Source: Dethiosulfovibrio peptidovorans DSM 11002
GTDB lineage: Bacteria; Synergistota; Synergistia; Synergistales; Dethiosulfovibrionaceae
DNA length: 64,000 nucleotides
Assembly (NCBI RefSeq): GCF_000172975.1
Contig: NZ_ABTR02000001.1
Coordinates: 716,001 to 780,000, forward strand
Reading direction: 5' to 3'
In this document: positions 46,433-54,994 of the stretch, piece by piece
Position numbering within the stretch: position 1 is the first letter of the stretch
Layout: every line of letters starts with the position of its first letter
Made by a program: the position numbers and the translations under genes
Notes under the pieces: generated by a model
What the model was told of the DNA's origin: nothing
What the model saw: only the letters and a program-made list of their open reading frames with translations
The model's database searches: none

Positions 46433-48513
46433 AGCTCTTCACCCCCGCAGAAAAAATGCTCGAAATCATCCATCTCGAGGACAAGCTCGTCCATAAGATC
46501 GTTCAACAGCTCTCCATCCTCCGATTCCGCCGCCGTCTGGATCCTACCGCCTACGATCTTCAATCCCCAGGCCCCTGCTCCGGCAGCCGCCCCCTTCAAT
46601 GTATGTCCGCCCATTCGGACCTTACGAAAATCCCCATCCTCGACTGAGGTCTTTATTTTCTCCACTATCTTAGCTAGATCGCTCCTAAAGGTCTTCACCA
46701 CCAGGTTCGCTATGACCCTATCGCCGCCCATTCGCTCCACCAAACCGGTCATATCAAGAACGTATCTGCCCGAAACGGGCTTCCTCGGATCTCCCGGCTC
46801 CACGTTTCTCAAAGCTTCGGCCAGATCCTCCCGGGTTACCGGTTTCGGAAGATACCCGGACATCCCCTCCGCCAGATACCTTTCTTTGTCTTCCTTCATG
46901 ACGTTGGCGGTGAGGGCTATTACTGGAACATCCCGGTCCAGGACAGGACCTCCTCTTTCCCTTATGATCGCCGTCGCCTCCAGGCCGTCCATCCCGGGCA
47001 TCTGTATGTCCATGAACACCCCGTCGAAACACCTCTCGGAAAGGGCCCTGATCGCCCCCCTGCCGGACGATACCGTCGTCACATCGTGTCCCATATCCCT
47101 GAGCATAGCCTCTATAACCACCCTGTTTGTGTGGCTATCCTCCACGACCAGGAGAGAAAGAGGACGAATACGACCGTTATCTACCGGAGAGTAGACCTCG
47201 GGCACAGGAGGATCGCAGGGTATCACCTCCACATCGAGGGAAAAAGTCGACCCTCTGCCCCTTTCGCTCTCGACGGAGATATCCCCGCCCATAGCCCTTA
47301 CGATCCTACGTGAGATGGCAAGCCCCAAGCCGGTACCGCCGTATTTTCTGCTCGTCGATCCATCAGCCTGGGAAAACGGCTTGAAAAGCCTCGGCACGAC
47401 CTCCCTGGGGATCCCTATTCCGGTATCGAACACGGAAAAGGACAGAGTCAACTTATCCCCGTCGGATCGAAGACTTTTAACCGTGAGGGAGACCCGTCCG
47501 GACGAGGTGAACTTGACGGCGTTGCCCAAAAGGTTGGACAACACCTGTCTCAGCCTGATGGGATCTCCGGTTATCCAACGAGGTATATCCTTGGAAAGAT
47601 CCAAGCTGAAGTCCAACCCCTTCCGTTTCGCCTCGGAACGATAGGATCCCTCCAACGCCTCCAGAAGCTCGAAAAGATCGAATGGAGCCTCGTCCAAATC
47701 GAGAAACCCTGCCCCCATCTTGGACAGATCCAGGATGTCGTTTATCAGTGCCAGAAGGGCGTGTCCCTCGTCTTTTATCACTTCTAGAGCCCGGTCCATC
47801 TCGGCGGGAGACTTCCCTCTGACTATCGCAGCGGTGCCGAGGATGGCGTTGAGAGGAGTTCTTATCTCGTGACTGACGTTTGCCAGAAAACGGTCCTTCG
47901 CCTGATTGGCCTCGGCGAGCTGGGCCTCCGATTCCTGAAGTCGGGATACCTTGCCCCTGAGCTCGTCGTTCAGGTCGTTGATCATCCTGTAGAGCCGGCT
48001 GTTTTTTATCACCCCGGCGGCAGCCCCGAGAACGACGGTAACGAAGGCCAGAGATATGTCCATTATCCCCCCCGGATCTCCCTCTATGCAGGCCATCATG
48101 ATGCCCAACGGCTCGTCCTGGGCTATCAACGAGTGAATAAGCAGGGAAGTTCCGTCCGAGGAGGTCAGATTCAGGGGCTTGTTTCTGCCCAAAGCCCACG
48201 CTACGGTGCCGTCCTCAACCAGGATGGTTCGTTCCGACTCGAAGAAATCGGCCGATTCGGCAGGATCGCACCACTCACGGGAAAAATCCAATCCATCCTC
48301 GGATATCAGAAAAAAAGCGATCTCGCCGACGTTTATCAGTGAACGGATCCTGGAGGCCACGCTCTCGAGGACGTCGGAGACATCGCCGGATTGACCGAGG
48401 GTAACCGGGACGTTCAGAGAATCCACCGCATCGTCCAACACCCTGCGAGCTCTCTCCCTTTCCGAATTGATCAGCGAGATTCGCTCCTCCAGCTCTCTTA
48501 TCCTCTCTTCCAT
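46429..48513 (-). CDS. Hybrid sensor histidine kinase (GAF-HisKA-HATPase-REC-Hpt)
   Basis: Cytoplasmic 694-residue kinase. A coiled coil (1-25) is followed by a GAF-like sensor (about 40-170), another coiled coil, HisKA with FLANVSHEIRTPLNAILG (His about 215), HATPase (GNAVKFTSSG, DTGIGI, GTGLGLAISRRIV), receiver with VEDSHTN and FMDIQMPGMDGLEA, and a C-terminal Hpt with GGHTLKGAAAGAGAW. No membrane helix. GAGGTGGGATC precedes the ATG. It sits between an HDOD protein and a response-regulator/GGDEF gene; the three form an operon and probably a His-Asp-His-Asp relay to c-di-GMP. Confidence 0.93.
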   Translation of the reverse strand: MEERIRELEERISLINSERERARRVLDDAVDSLNVPVTLGQSGDVSDVLESVASRIRSLINVGEIAFFLISEDGLDFSREWCDPAESADFFESERTILVEDGTVAWALGRNKPLNLTSSDGTSLLIHSLIAQDEPLGIMMACIEGDPGGIMDISLAFVTVVLGAAAGVIKNSRLYRMINDLNDELRGKVSRLQESEAQLAEANQAKDRFLANVSHEIRTPLNAILGTAAIVRGKSPAEMDRALEVIKDEGHALLALINDILDLSKMGAGFLDLDEAPFDLFELLEALEGSYRSEAKRKGLDFSLDLSKDIPRWITGDPIRLRQVLSNLLGNAVKFTSSGRVSLTVKSLRSDGDKLTLSFSVFDTGIGIPREVVPRLFKPFSQADGSTSRKYGGTGLGLAISRRIVRAMGGDISVESERGRGSTFSLDVEVIPCDPPVPEVYSPVDNGRIRPLSLLVVEDSHTNRVVIEAMLRDMGHDVTTVSSGRGAIRALSERCFDGVFMDIQMPGMDGLEATAIIRERGGPVLDRDVPVIALTANVMKEDKERYLAEGMSGYLPKPVTREDLAEALRNVEPGDPRKPVSGRYVLDMTGLVERMGGDRVIANLVVKTFRSDLAKIVEKIKTSVEDGDFRKVRMGGHTLKGAAAGAGAWGLKIVGGRIQTAAESEDGELLNDLMDELVLEMDDFEHFFCGGEEL

Positions 48514-48522
48514 GATCCCACC

Positions 48523-49770
48523 TCAGGCGATGAAAAATATTCGAAGTATCTCTTCGATCTGCCTCTCCGCTTGATCGAAGACGGAGCGGAGCTCCTCCTT
48601 GTGTATTCCGGTCAGATCCCACAGTCCCTCGTCCAGAGGAGGGAGGTAGAAGGTTCCGCTCGAGCCTATCTTCATGGCATTGGCCATCCAATCGGCTAAC
48701 CACAGTAGAGAGGTTTCCTCTGGATTCTCCGACGACATTGGCTCGTGGTGCCATGAGGCCGTACCGAGGATAGGTTCCGGTATTCGCCAGCTCTCGAGAA
48801 GTCTGAAGGTGACCTGACCGTGGTCGAAGCCTATGAGCCGTCTCTCCACCTCCGCCAATGGAAGACGGAAAAAGCGAGAGACCCCCAGGCCATGGGACAT
48901 ATGGGAAGGGAACCGAACGTAAAGTATGGCCCGACCGACGTCGTGTAGCAATCCGGCCAGGAAGAAATGATCATCTCTACGGATCTTTCTTCTACTCGCC
49001 AACACCCTGGCCAAGACGCCACAGGTCACAGAGTGTTTCCAGAAAGACCTCATATCCACGTAGGACGACGGGATATGGTCGAAGGCGCTCATGGTGGACA
49101 CAGCCAAGGCCAGAGAGGACAGCTCCTTTATGCCCACTATGGCGACGGCCCTGGAGATAGACCTTATAGGGGTGGGAAAGCCATAAAAAGCGCTGTTCAC
49201 GAGCCTAAGCAATCTGAGAGACAGGTTGGGATCGGTACCTACTACTCTGGCTATGGATCTCGCCGAACTGACCGGAGACTGAATCACCTCTCGAATTTTA
49301 AAGTATATGTCCGGCAGAGAGCACAGAGGGACATCCCCCCCTATTACCTCGGAAATACGGGGTTTATCCACCGGAAGTCCCGCCCTGGACGGAAGCTCCT
49401 CCGGCCTTCTGTGATCGGTCATCTCGGAAAGCCCGTCCGAATCCTCCTCTTCGATCAGCCGGGCACATCTTTCCCTGCACAGATGAAAAATCTCCGAGCA
49501 GGGCCCATCGCCCTGATGGGATGGAAAGAAGCTTTGGACTATGGAATCGCTTCTGCCCATGGTCTCCATCAGAGATCTCTCCTGGGAGAGAAGCTCTTCC
49601 TGATCCACCCCCTCTACGTCGGCAAAGGCTATTCCCCAGACCTTCATCATCGATATATGCTTTGCCGAGAGGGACATTCCCCGCCCCAGGATCTTTCGAC
49701 CAGCCGGGGTCGAGAGATCGTCGGCCAATATCATCCCCTCGGAGAGACGGGAGGTGCTGACCAAACCCAT
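48523..49770 (-). CDS. HDOD-domain protein
   Basis: A 415-residue signalling protein. The N-terminal ~60 residues (STSRLSEGMILADDLSTPAG, GRGMSLSAKHISMMKVWG) resemble the leader found before HD-type domains. The HDOD core is from about residue 140: PDIYFKIREVIQSPVSSARSIARVVGTDPNLSLRLLRLVNSAFYG-like helices, ITxIGxxxL-type VAIVGIKELSSLAL, and AGLLHDVGRAILYVRF with an HD pair. HDOD domains usually lack enzyme activity. GAGAGGAGTG before the ATG. First gene of the kinase operon. Confidence 0.88.
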   Translation of the reverse strand: MGLVSTSRLSEGMILADDLSTPAGRKILGRGMSLSAKHISMMKVWGIAFADVEGVDQEELLSQERSLMETMGRSDSIVQSFFPSHQGDGPCSEIFHLCRERCARLIEEEDSDGLSEMTDHRRPEELPSRAGLPVDKPRISEVIGGDVPLCSLPDIYFKIREVIQSPVSSARSIARVVGTDPNLSLRLLRLVNSAFYGFPTPIRSISRAVAIVGIKELSSLALAVSTMSAFDHIPSSYVDMRSFWKHSVTCGVLARVLASRRKIRRDDHFFLAGLLHDVGRAILYVRFPSHMSHGLGVSRFFRLPLAEVERRLIGFDHGQVTFRLLESWRIPEPILGTASWHHEPMSSENPEETSLLWLADWMANAMKIGSSGTFYLPPLDEGLWDLTGIHKEELRSVFDQAERQIEEILRIFFIA

Positions 49771-49822
49771 CGGTTCACTCCTCTCAGGTTAAACTCGATC
49801 TAAAGAAATTATACTTGAAAAA

Positions 49823-49862
49823 GCAGGTCGGGGACACCGTTGAACGGCGTCCCCGACCTGCT
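49823..49862 (-). terminator. Terminator of the truncated chemoreceptor gene
   Basis: GCAGGTCGGGGAC pairs with GTCCCCGACCTGC around a smaller CCG/CGG stem; on the minus strand it is followed by TTTTT. It lies just past the stop at 49891. Confidence 0.85.
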
Positions 49863-49890
49863 GCACTCTCCGGGTAAAACGATTTTTCCG

Positions 49891-50866
49891 TCATTTCTCT
49901 CTAATGGCCAGAGACGACGTCTCGGATATCTTGAATCGATCCACCTCCCTCTGAAGCTTCTCGGCCATCTCCGCCAGAGACTCGGATCCGATCGCTACCT
50001 GTTCTGCCACGGAGGAAACGTCTTTCATCTGTTCCCTTATGCCGCCGGTCGACTCGGAGACGTCGTTGGTCTTCTCCGCCATGTCCTGAACGGCGGAGGA
50101 TATCTCCTGACTGGACGCTGCCTGCTCCTCCGAGACCGCCGCCATATCCTGGGCCGCCGCCTCGATGTTCGCCAGAGACTGAAGGATATTTCCTATGAAT
50201 ACCTCCGCCCCCTCGGCACCCTGCCGAGCCTCGGTGGCCTGCCCCTCGTTGGCCTCCACAAGGGTTATGACCGCCTGAAGATCTCCGGCTATCTCCTTGG
50301 CGAGATCGGATATCTTGGCCGCCGAATTATTGCTCTCCTCGGCCAGCTTTCTGACCTCCTCCGCCACCACGGCGAAGCCCCTGCCGTGCTCACCTGCCCT
50401 GGCTGCCTCTATGGCGGCGTTCAAGGCCAGAAGATTCGTCTGATCCGCAATTGAACCGATATCGGTCACGAAGGACTGTATCTGCTGGGCTCTGCTTCCC
50501 AGATCCTTGACCTTCTCCATCGAGCTTCTCGATTCGTCCGCGACCTTTATGACCGCCCTGACCGCTTTTCTGACCGACTCCAGGCCGTCCTCGCCGGAGT
50601 GACGGGCCTCTCCGACCTGTTCGGCCACATCGCTGCTCTTTCTGGCCGCGGCCTGAGATCCGGCGGCGACCTCTTGGACACTGGCGTTTATCTCCTCCGC
50701 TCCTGCGGCGAGACCTCCCACCATATCGCCGGTATGATCCACATTGGAATAGACCTCCTCGACTGTGGAATTTGCCTCTTCGGCGGTGGCGGAAAAAGTC
50801 TGGGCATGACCGGATAAATCGCAGGACATACCTTTTATGTCCTGCATGGAGGACTCCACAGCGTCG
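49891..50866 (-). pseudogene. Methyl-accepting chemotaxis protein, 5' end lost to IS256-type insertion
   Basis: Codes the C-terminal ~320 residues of a chemoreceptor: [21 protein letters not shown], the tip [20 protein letters not shown] with [18 protein letters not shown], and a returning helix with [20 protein letters not shown]. The sensor domain, membrane helices and HAMP are missing. Upstream of about 50866 the frame runs antisense through a transposase remnant, so the longer open frame to 51150 is artefactual. An ATG at 50847 with GTGGAG 6 nt before it could still give a soluble 318-residue signalling fragment. A good terminator follows the stop. Confidence 0.8.
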
Positions 50867-51454
50867 AGGACATCACCGAGGCCCTCTGGGGAACCCGGAT
50901 AAGCCCATCTACCGTAAGCGATCTGAACAAGAAGATCTACGGCAGAATCGACGACTGGAGAAACCGTCCTATCAGGGGTGAGCATCCCTACGTGTTTCTT
51001 GACGGTATCTGGCAACGTTGTATAGTTCACTTCTACCGCAACGTCTACAGTGCCGTCCCGAAGGGGAAGGCACGAGAAGTAAGCCTGATGCTGAAGGCGA
51101 TACACAACCAGGAAGACCTGAAAGCAGCCAGAGAAAAAGCTGAAGGCCATGAAACTTCAGAAAGCCGCCAAGATCGTCCAGGAAGGCTACGAGGAGACCC
51201 TGAGCTACTTCCATTTTCCCTCGGAACACTGGAAGCGGCTCAGAACCAACAATTCGCTGGAACGACTGAACCGAGAGATCCGTCGAAGAACAAAGGTCGT
51301 GGGCAACTTCCCCGACGGGGAATCGGCCCTGATGCTGGTATCCGCCAGAGTCCGGCATGTAGCTTCCACCAAGTGGGGTAAGAGAGCCTACATGAACATG
51401 GAGCATCTCAGAGAACAGATACTGGAGCAGGAAGATAACGCTGTCGTAAGCTAA
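50866..51454 (+). pseudogene. IS256-family (mutator-type) transposase remnant
   Basis: Pieces of a DDE transposase. The first reads [20 protein letters not shown], then HPYVFLDGI; directly afterwards comes [19 protein letters not shown], so roughly 80 residues holding part of the catalytic core are deleted. A frameshift near 51146 moves the frame to [20 protein letters not shown], then RTNNSLERLNREIRRRTKVV with the last catalytic Glu, ending normally at 51454 (MLVSARVRHVASTKWGKRAYMNMEHL). The N-terminal ~150 residues are absent. Non-functional; it shows that an IS256-type element once inserted into the chemoreceptor gene. Confidence 0.85.
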
Positions 51455-51613
51455 CACAGAAAGCCTTAAAAACCGAACATAGCCCTGTATGGGCCTGCTG
51501 ACTCAAATATTAATGTGCGAAACATACTGGACAGTACCGGCGGCCAAGGCCAAAGAAAGCGTCGACGACGTGATATACGTGGAAAAGAAGCTGAAAAGCT
51601 AATCAGCGACGAA
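51455..51613 (+). other. IS256-type right end and unassigned fragment
   Basis: After the transposase stop, the sequence around 51509-51535 looks like the end of the element (ACATACTGGACAGT). Beyond it, an open stretch to the stop at 51602 reads PAAKAKESVDDVIYVEKKLKS. It could be the tail of a disrupted plus-strand gene, but is too short to assign. Confidence 0.35.
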
Positions 51614-51645
51614 TAAGGCGATGACCTCGAAAGGTCATCGCCTTA
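51614..51645. terminator. Hairpin, likely terminator of the small-gene pair
   Basis: TAAGGCGATGACCT pairs perfectly with AGGTCATCGCCTTA around CGAA (a stable tetraloop). It lies 12 bp past the stop of the minus-strand gene at 51658. No T run follows. Confidence 0.65.
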
Positions 51646-51657
51646 TAGACAAACCTG

Positions 51658-51900
51658 TCAGTCTACCACCTTGTAGGTAAACTCCACGATGGTTTTCTTG
51701 CCCATGCCTGAGGGGAGAAAGATAATGTCGTCGCCGAAACCTATCTGATCGTTCTCTCGGATGTTGTTGATGTAGTTGATCATCTCCATCTCCATCTCTT
51801 CCCTGTCCCCGTAATTTCGGACTATATTTCTGGAGATAACATGATTCTCCGTTATAGGAACGTGAACCTGCATCATCATCTGGAATCCTTTTATCGACAT
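51658..51900 (-). CDS. Small hypothetical protein
   Basis: An 80-residue protein starting MSIKGFQMMMQVHVPITENH, rich in Met, Asn, Asp and Glu (EEMEMEMINYINNIRENDQIGF), with a beta-strand-like C-terminus. No signal or membrane segment. AAAGGAGAGG lies 5 nt before ATG 51900; an ATG at 51918 overlaps the upstream stop but has no ribosome site. Not recognised. Forms a two-gene unit with the gene upstream. Confidence 0.55.
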   Translation of the reverse strand: MSIKGFQMMMQVHVPITENHVISRNIVRNYGDREEMEMEMINYINNIRENDQIGFGDDIIFLPSGMGKKTIVEFTYKVVD

Positions 51901-51914
51901 GGAACCCTCTCCTT

Positions 51915-52106
51915 TCATCGAAAGAAAAATCTCGTGGCTACGATCACGAAGGGGGCTAACAGTATGGCCGTTATGGCCACAGTCAGGACAAGCCTTTTTC
52001 TATCGTGCCGTACCGTCTCTTTTCGCTCCCGAACCCTATTCTCCAGGGCTCCCTTTCGGACCGGATTTCCCCACATATCCGGATCGGGGGATATGAGTTT
52101 TCCCAC
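51915..52106 (-). CDS. Small single-helix membrane protein
   Basis: A 63-residue protein with a basic, charged first half (RVRERKETVRHDRKR) and one C-terminal membrane helix (LVLTVAITAILLAPFVIVA) ending FFFR. The GTG start at 52106 has AAAGGAG 9 nt upstream. Not recognised. The IS5-family element begins 38 bp upstream, so its native promoter may have been moved or replaced. Confidence 0.5.
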   Translation of the reverse strand: MGKLISPDPDMWGNPVRKGALENRVRERKETVRHDRKRLVLTVAITAILLAPFVIVATRFFFR

Positions 52107-52143
52107 AGCTCCGGTCTCCTTTCAAAAAAATGGTCTACCTATA

Positions 52144-53441
52144 GGGCACCTCTAGCAACCCCATATTTAGCGGTCTAAGCAGACAAAAAAGCCACAGACC
52201 AGAAACAGCGACAAATTAGGCTAAATCAGCGTTAAGATGATTCTCTATTGTCGCTCCGGTGACCTGAACAACTCGGCTTTTACCGTCATTTGGGCACGGC
52301 AGATATCGCCCCTGACTTCATCATCAGGAACGAGAATCGAACGATGTTATAGGCCAGGTTTCTCAGTCCTATAGCGGTTGAAGCTCTGGCTTTCCCGATA
52401 GTTCGAACTATCAGGTTGCCGGCCTTCATGGTTTGGGCTCCAAAGACGTGCTCCACTCGGCTTCGGACTTTGGATCTTGTTCTGTTACCCTGTTTTTCCC
52501 ACCACGTGATGGGTTTGCCTCTGTATCCTTTTCGTTGGATCTTCGGTCTGTAGCCTTGTTCCTCAAGCCAAGAGATTTTCTCATGGCTTCTATAAGCTGA
52601 GTCGGCATAGACGTCTTTGCTGCTGTTACTGGGATCGATGAGTTCCTCGAATACATTGCTGTCGTGGACCGATGCCTCGGTTACGCTGTATTTACGGATG
52701 ATCTTGTTCTGAGAGTCGATCTCTATGTGGTTCTTGTAGCCGAAGGAGCTTTTGCCGTTTTTCTTCGTCCACCTGGCATCGGTGTCTTTTTGAGATCTCT
52801 TGTTGTCGGGCCAGTCTTCCGGTGGTTCTCCATCCTTGATCTTGCGGTTTTCATCCCGTTTGTTCCTCTGGATCGGGACCTTCACTATGGAGGCATCCAC
52901 TATCTGCCCTTTTTTTGCCTCGAAGCCGCTTTTACGGATGTGACCGTCAAAAAGATCGAACAGAGGCTTCATCAGTTCCGCCTTGGTCAGCTGCTCCCGA
53001 AAAAGCCATATAGTCTTGGCATCAGGGACTTTGGCTTCCAGGGAGAGGCCGAGAAAACGTCTGAAGGAAAGCCTGTCCCTTACCTGAAACTCCATTGCGT
53101 CGTCCGACAGGTTGTACAGTGCCTGAAGCACCAGGATCTTGAACATGAGAAGAGGAGGGAAGGGCTTTCTTCCTCCCAGAGAATCCTTCTGTCTGAGCCC
53201 TTCGCGGAAGTCCTTCAACGGCTGCTCGAAGATGGACCAGTCCACCGCTTTCTCTATTCGTACCAGTGGATCGTTCACCTTTTCAAGGCTATCGTAGGCT
53301 ATTTCTTCCGCAAAGAGGCTCCGCTGTTTCAAGGGGATCCCATCCCTTCTCGAGAATTTTTGGTTACAACCGGTATTTTAACATCCCAGCCTAAACAGGG
53401 GTTTTTCTCCCTGCCAGTTAGGGGAGTTTTTAGAGATGCCC
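52144..53441 (-). mobile_element. IS5-family insertion sequence, complete
   Basis: A 1298-bp element with one transposase gene and imperfect terminal inverted repeats: GGGCACCTCTAGCAACCCC at the left and GGGCATCTCTAAAAACTCC (read inward) at the right, 15 of 19 matching. It is flanked by TATA on both sides (52140-52143 and 53442-53445), which fits a 4-bp target duplication, although such a short A/T repeat could be chance. It inserted 73 bp before the pepT start. Confidence 0.85.
52286..53332 (-). CDS. IS5-family transposase
   Basis: Cuts and pastes the insertion sequence. The 348 residues are full length with an N-terminal DUF772-type domain ([40 protein letters not shown]) and a DDE core: [11 protein letters not shown] (first Asp), [11 protein letters not shown] (second Asp), and [10 protein letters not shown] (Glu). 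It ends within 150 bp of the left repeat. The TTG start at 53332 has a weak GGGATGGG site. No frameshift or stop, so it may be active. Confidence 0.92.
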   Translation of the reverse strand: MKQRSLFAEEIAYDSLEKVNDPLVRIEKAVDWSIFEQPLKDFREGLRQKDSLGGRKPFPPLLMFKILVLQALYNLSDDAMEFQVRDRLSFRRFLGLSLEAKVPDAKTIWLFREQLTKAELMKPLFDLFDGHIRKSGFEAKKGQIVDASIVKVPIQRNKRDENRKIKDGEPPEDWPDNKRSQKDTDARWTKKNGKSSFGYKNHIEIDSQNKIIRKYSVTEASVHDSNVFEELIDPSNSSKDVYADSAYRSHEKISWLEEQGYRPKIQRKGYRGKPITWWEKQGNRTRSKVRSRVEHVFGAQTMKAGNLIVRTIGKARASTAIGLRNLAYNIVRFSFLMMKSGAISAVPK

Positions 53442-53518
53442 TATATTATACTATCGACGTATTCGGAATGTCCCCAAAGGGGCATATTTCTTTTTACGCA
53501 TCGAAAGGACGGGATCTC

Positions 53519-54736
53519 GTGAAAGAACTAGTAGACAGATTTATAGGATACGCCAAGATCCACACCACCTCGGACGAAAGCTCCTCCAGCTGCCCCAGCA
53601 CCTCCTGCCAGCTGGATCTAGCCAGGCTCTTGGTAAAGGAGATGACGGAGTTAGGCCTGGAGGATCCGAAGATGGACGACAACGGATACGTGACCGCCAC
53701 CCTGCCTGCGACGGCGAAGGGGCCGACCATAGGCTTCATAGCCCACATGGACACCGCCCCCGACATGTCCGGCGAAAACGTATCCCCGAGGATAGTTAAA
53801 AACTACGACGGTAAAGACATCGTCCTTGACGAGGCGAGAGAGGTCGTGCTGTCCCCCTCCGACTTTCCCTGTCTAAACGACTACATAGGACAGGACCTAA
53901 TAGTGGCGGACGGCACCACCCTCCTGGGGGCCGACGACAAGGCCGGTATAGCCGAGATAATGACGGCAGTAGCCTATCTGAAGGATCACCCCGAGATACC
54001 TCACGGCGGAATCAGAATAGGCTTCACCCCCGACGAGGAGATAGGCAGGGGAGCCGACCTGTTCGACGTCGAGGGATTCGGGGCGGACTGGGCCTATACG
54101 GTGGACGGGGGTCCGGTCGGACAGATGGAGTACGAGAACTTCAACGCAGCTTCCGCCACGGTCCGCATAAGGGGACGTAACGTCCACCCCGGAACGGCCA
54201 AGGACCAGATGATCAACTCGATCCACATAGGCACTAGGCTGGCCGAGCTGATGCCGATCTCGGAGGTCCCGGAGAAGACCGAGGGCTACCAGGGGTTCAT
54301 CCACCTTCACACCTTCGACGGGACAGTCGAGGATACCACCCTCAAGTTCATCATAAGGGATCACGACAAAAAACTCTTCGAGGAAAAGCAGGAAACGGTT
54401 CGAAGAGCGGTGGACCAGATCAACCGGGAGTTCGAAGACAGGGCTACCCTGGAGCTCAAGGAGCAGTATCTCAACATGAGGGAACACATAGAGAACAGAA
54501 TGGATATAGTCGAACTGGCCAAATCCGCCATGGAGGAGGTTGGAATAACCCCCATGGTGGAGCCCATCAGAGGAGGCACCGACGGCGCCAGGCTATCCTA
54601 CATGGGGCTGCCCTGCCCCAACCTTTTCACAGGAGGACACAACTTCCACGGAAAGTACGAGTTCATACCGATACCCTCTATGGAGAAAGCCGTCGACGTG
54701 ATAGTAGCCATAGCCAAGCTGGCGGTCCAATCTTAA
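53519..54736 (+). CDS. pepT: Peptidase T (tripeptide aminopeptidase)
   Basis: Cytoplasmic zinc M20 exopeptidase that removes the N-terminal residue of tripeptides. The 405 residues match the family. Visible: [15 protein letters not shown] (metal His, Asp), [13 protein letters not shown] (bridging Asp), [12 protein letters not shown] (catalytic Glu and metal Glu), YTVDGGPVG and [14 protein letters not shown] (last His). The GTG start at 53519 follows AAAGGACGGGATCTC. The frame stays open upstream into the antisense strand of the insertion sequence, which is artefact. IS5 insertion 73 bp upstream may alter its expression; a foldback element abuts its stop. Confidence 0.94.
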   Translation: MKELVDRFIGYAKIHTTSDESSSSCPSTSCQLDLARLLVKEMTELGLEDPKMDDNGYVTATLPATAKGPTIGFIAHMDTAPDMSGENVSPRIVKNYDGKDIVLDEAREVVLSPSDFPCLNDYIGQDLIVADGTTLLGADDKAGIAEIMTAVAYLKDHPEIPHGGIRIGFTPDEEIGRGADLFDVEGFGADWAYTVDGGPVGQMEYENFNAASATVRIRGRNVHPGTAKDQMINSIHIGTRLAELMPISEVPEKTEGYQGFIHLHTFDGTVEDTTLKFIIRDHDKKLFEEKQETVRRAVDQINREFEDRATLELKEQYLNMREHIENRMDIVELAKSAMEEVGITPMVEPIRGGTDGARLSYMGLPCPNLFTGGHNFHGKYEFIPIPSMEKAVDVIVAIAKLAVQS

Positions 54737-54737
54737 G

Positions 54738-54987
54738 GGGCACCTCTGAAAACTCCAGTCCTCGGAGAGGTCGTTTCGGAGGAGCCCATTCGAGCCCGTA
54801 TTTCCGACCTGCCGTCGTGTAGTACGAATGGGGCGACAGGACGTCGCCCCAAGCCGAGGGGGCACAGGACGTGCCCTCCGAGGCGGTCTGTACGAAACAG
54901 GCAGATCGGGAATACGTTTGGGCGAGACAGGGCGGAGCCGAAACGACCTCTCCGAGGAAACTCGGACGTGAGTTCTTAGAGACACCC
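54738..54987. repeat. 250-bp foldback element (MITE-like) with IS5-type ends
   Basis: Its ends read inward are GGGCACCTCTGAAAACTCC and GGGTGTCTCTAAGAACTCA; the left end matches the right repeat of the nearby IS5-family element at 17 of 19 positions. It has no gene. It is a nearly full-length imperfect palindrome: a perfect 20-bp inverted pair at 54760-54779 and 54938-54957, further matching inner arms, and two adjacent hairpins (54830-54850, 54858-54878) that both have the loop AGGAC. It fits a non-autonomous derivative moved by the IS5-type transposase. It lies between the convergent pepT and fic genes. Confidence 0.75.
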
Positions 54988-54994
54988 TATGGTC

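Noticed and set aside
50867..51150. N-terminal part of the chemoreceptor open frame
   Set aside because: Antisense to the IS256-type transposase remnant; not receptor sequence.
52664..53518. N-terminal extension of pepT through the insertion sequence
   Set aside because: It is the antisense of the transposase; pepT has a proper GTG start at 53519 and normal family length from there.
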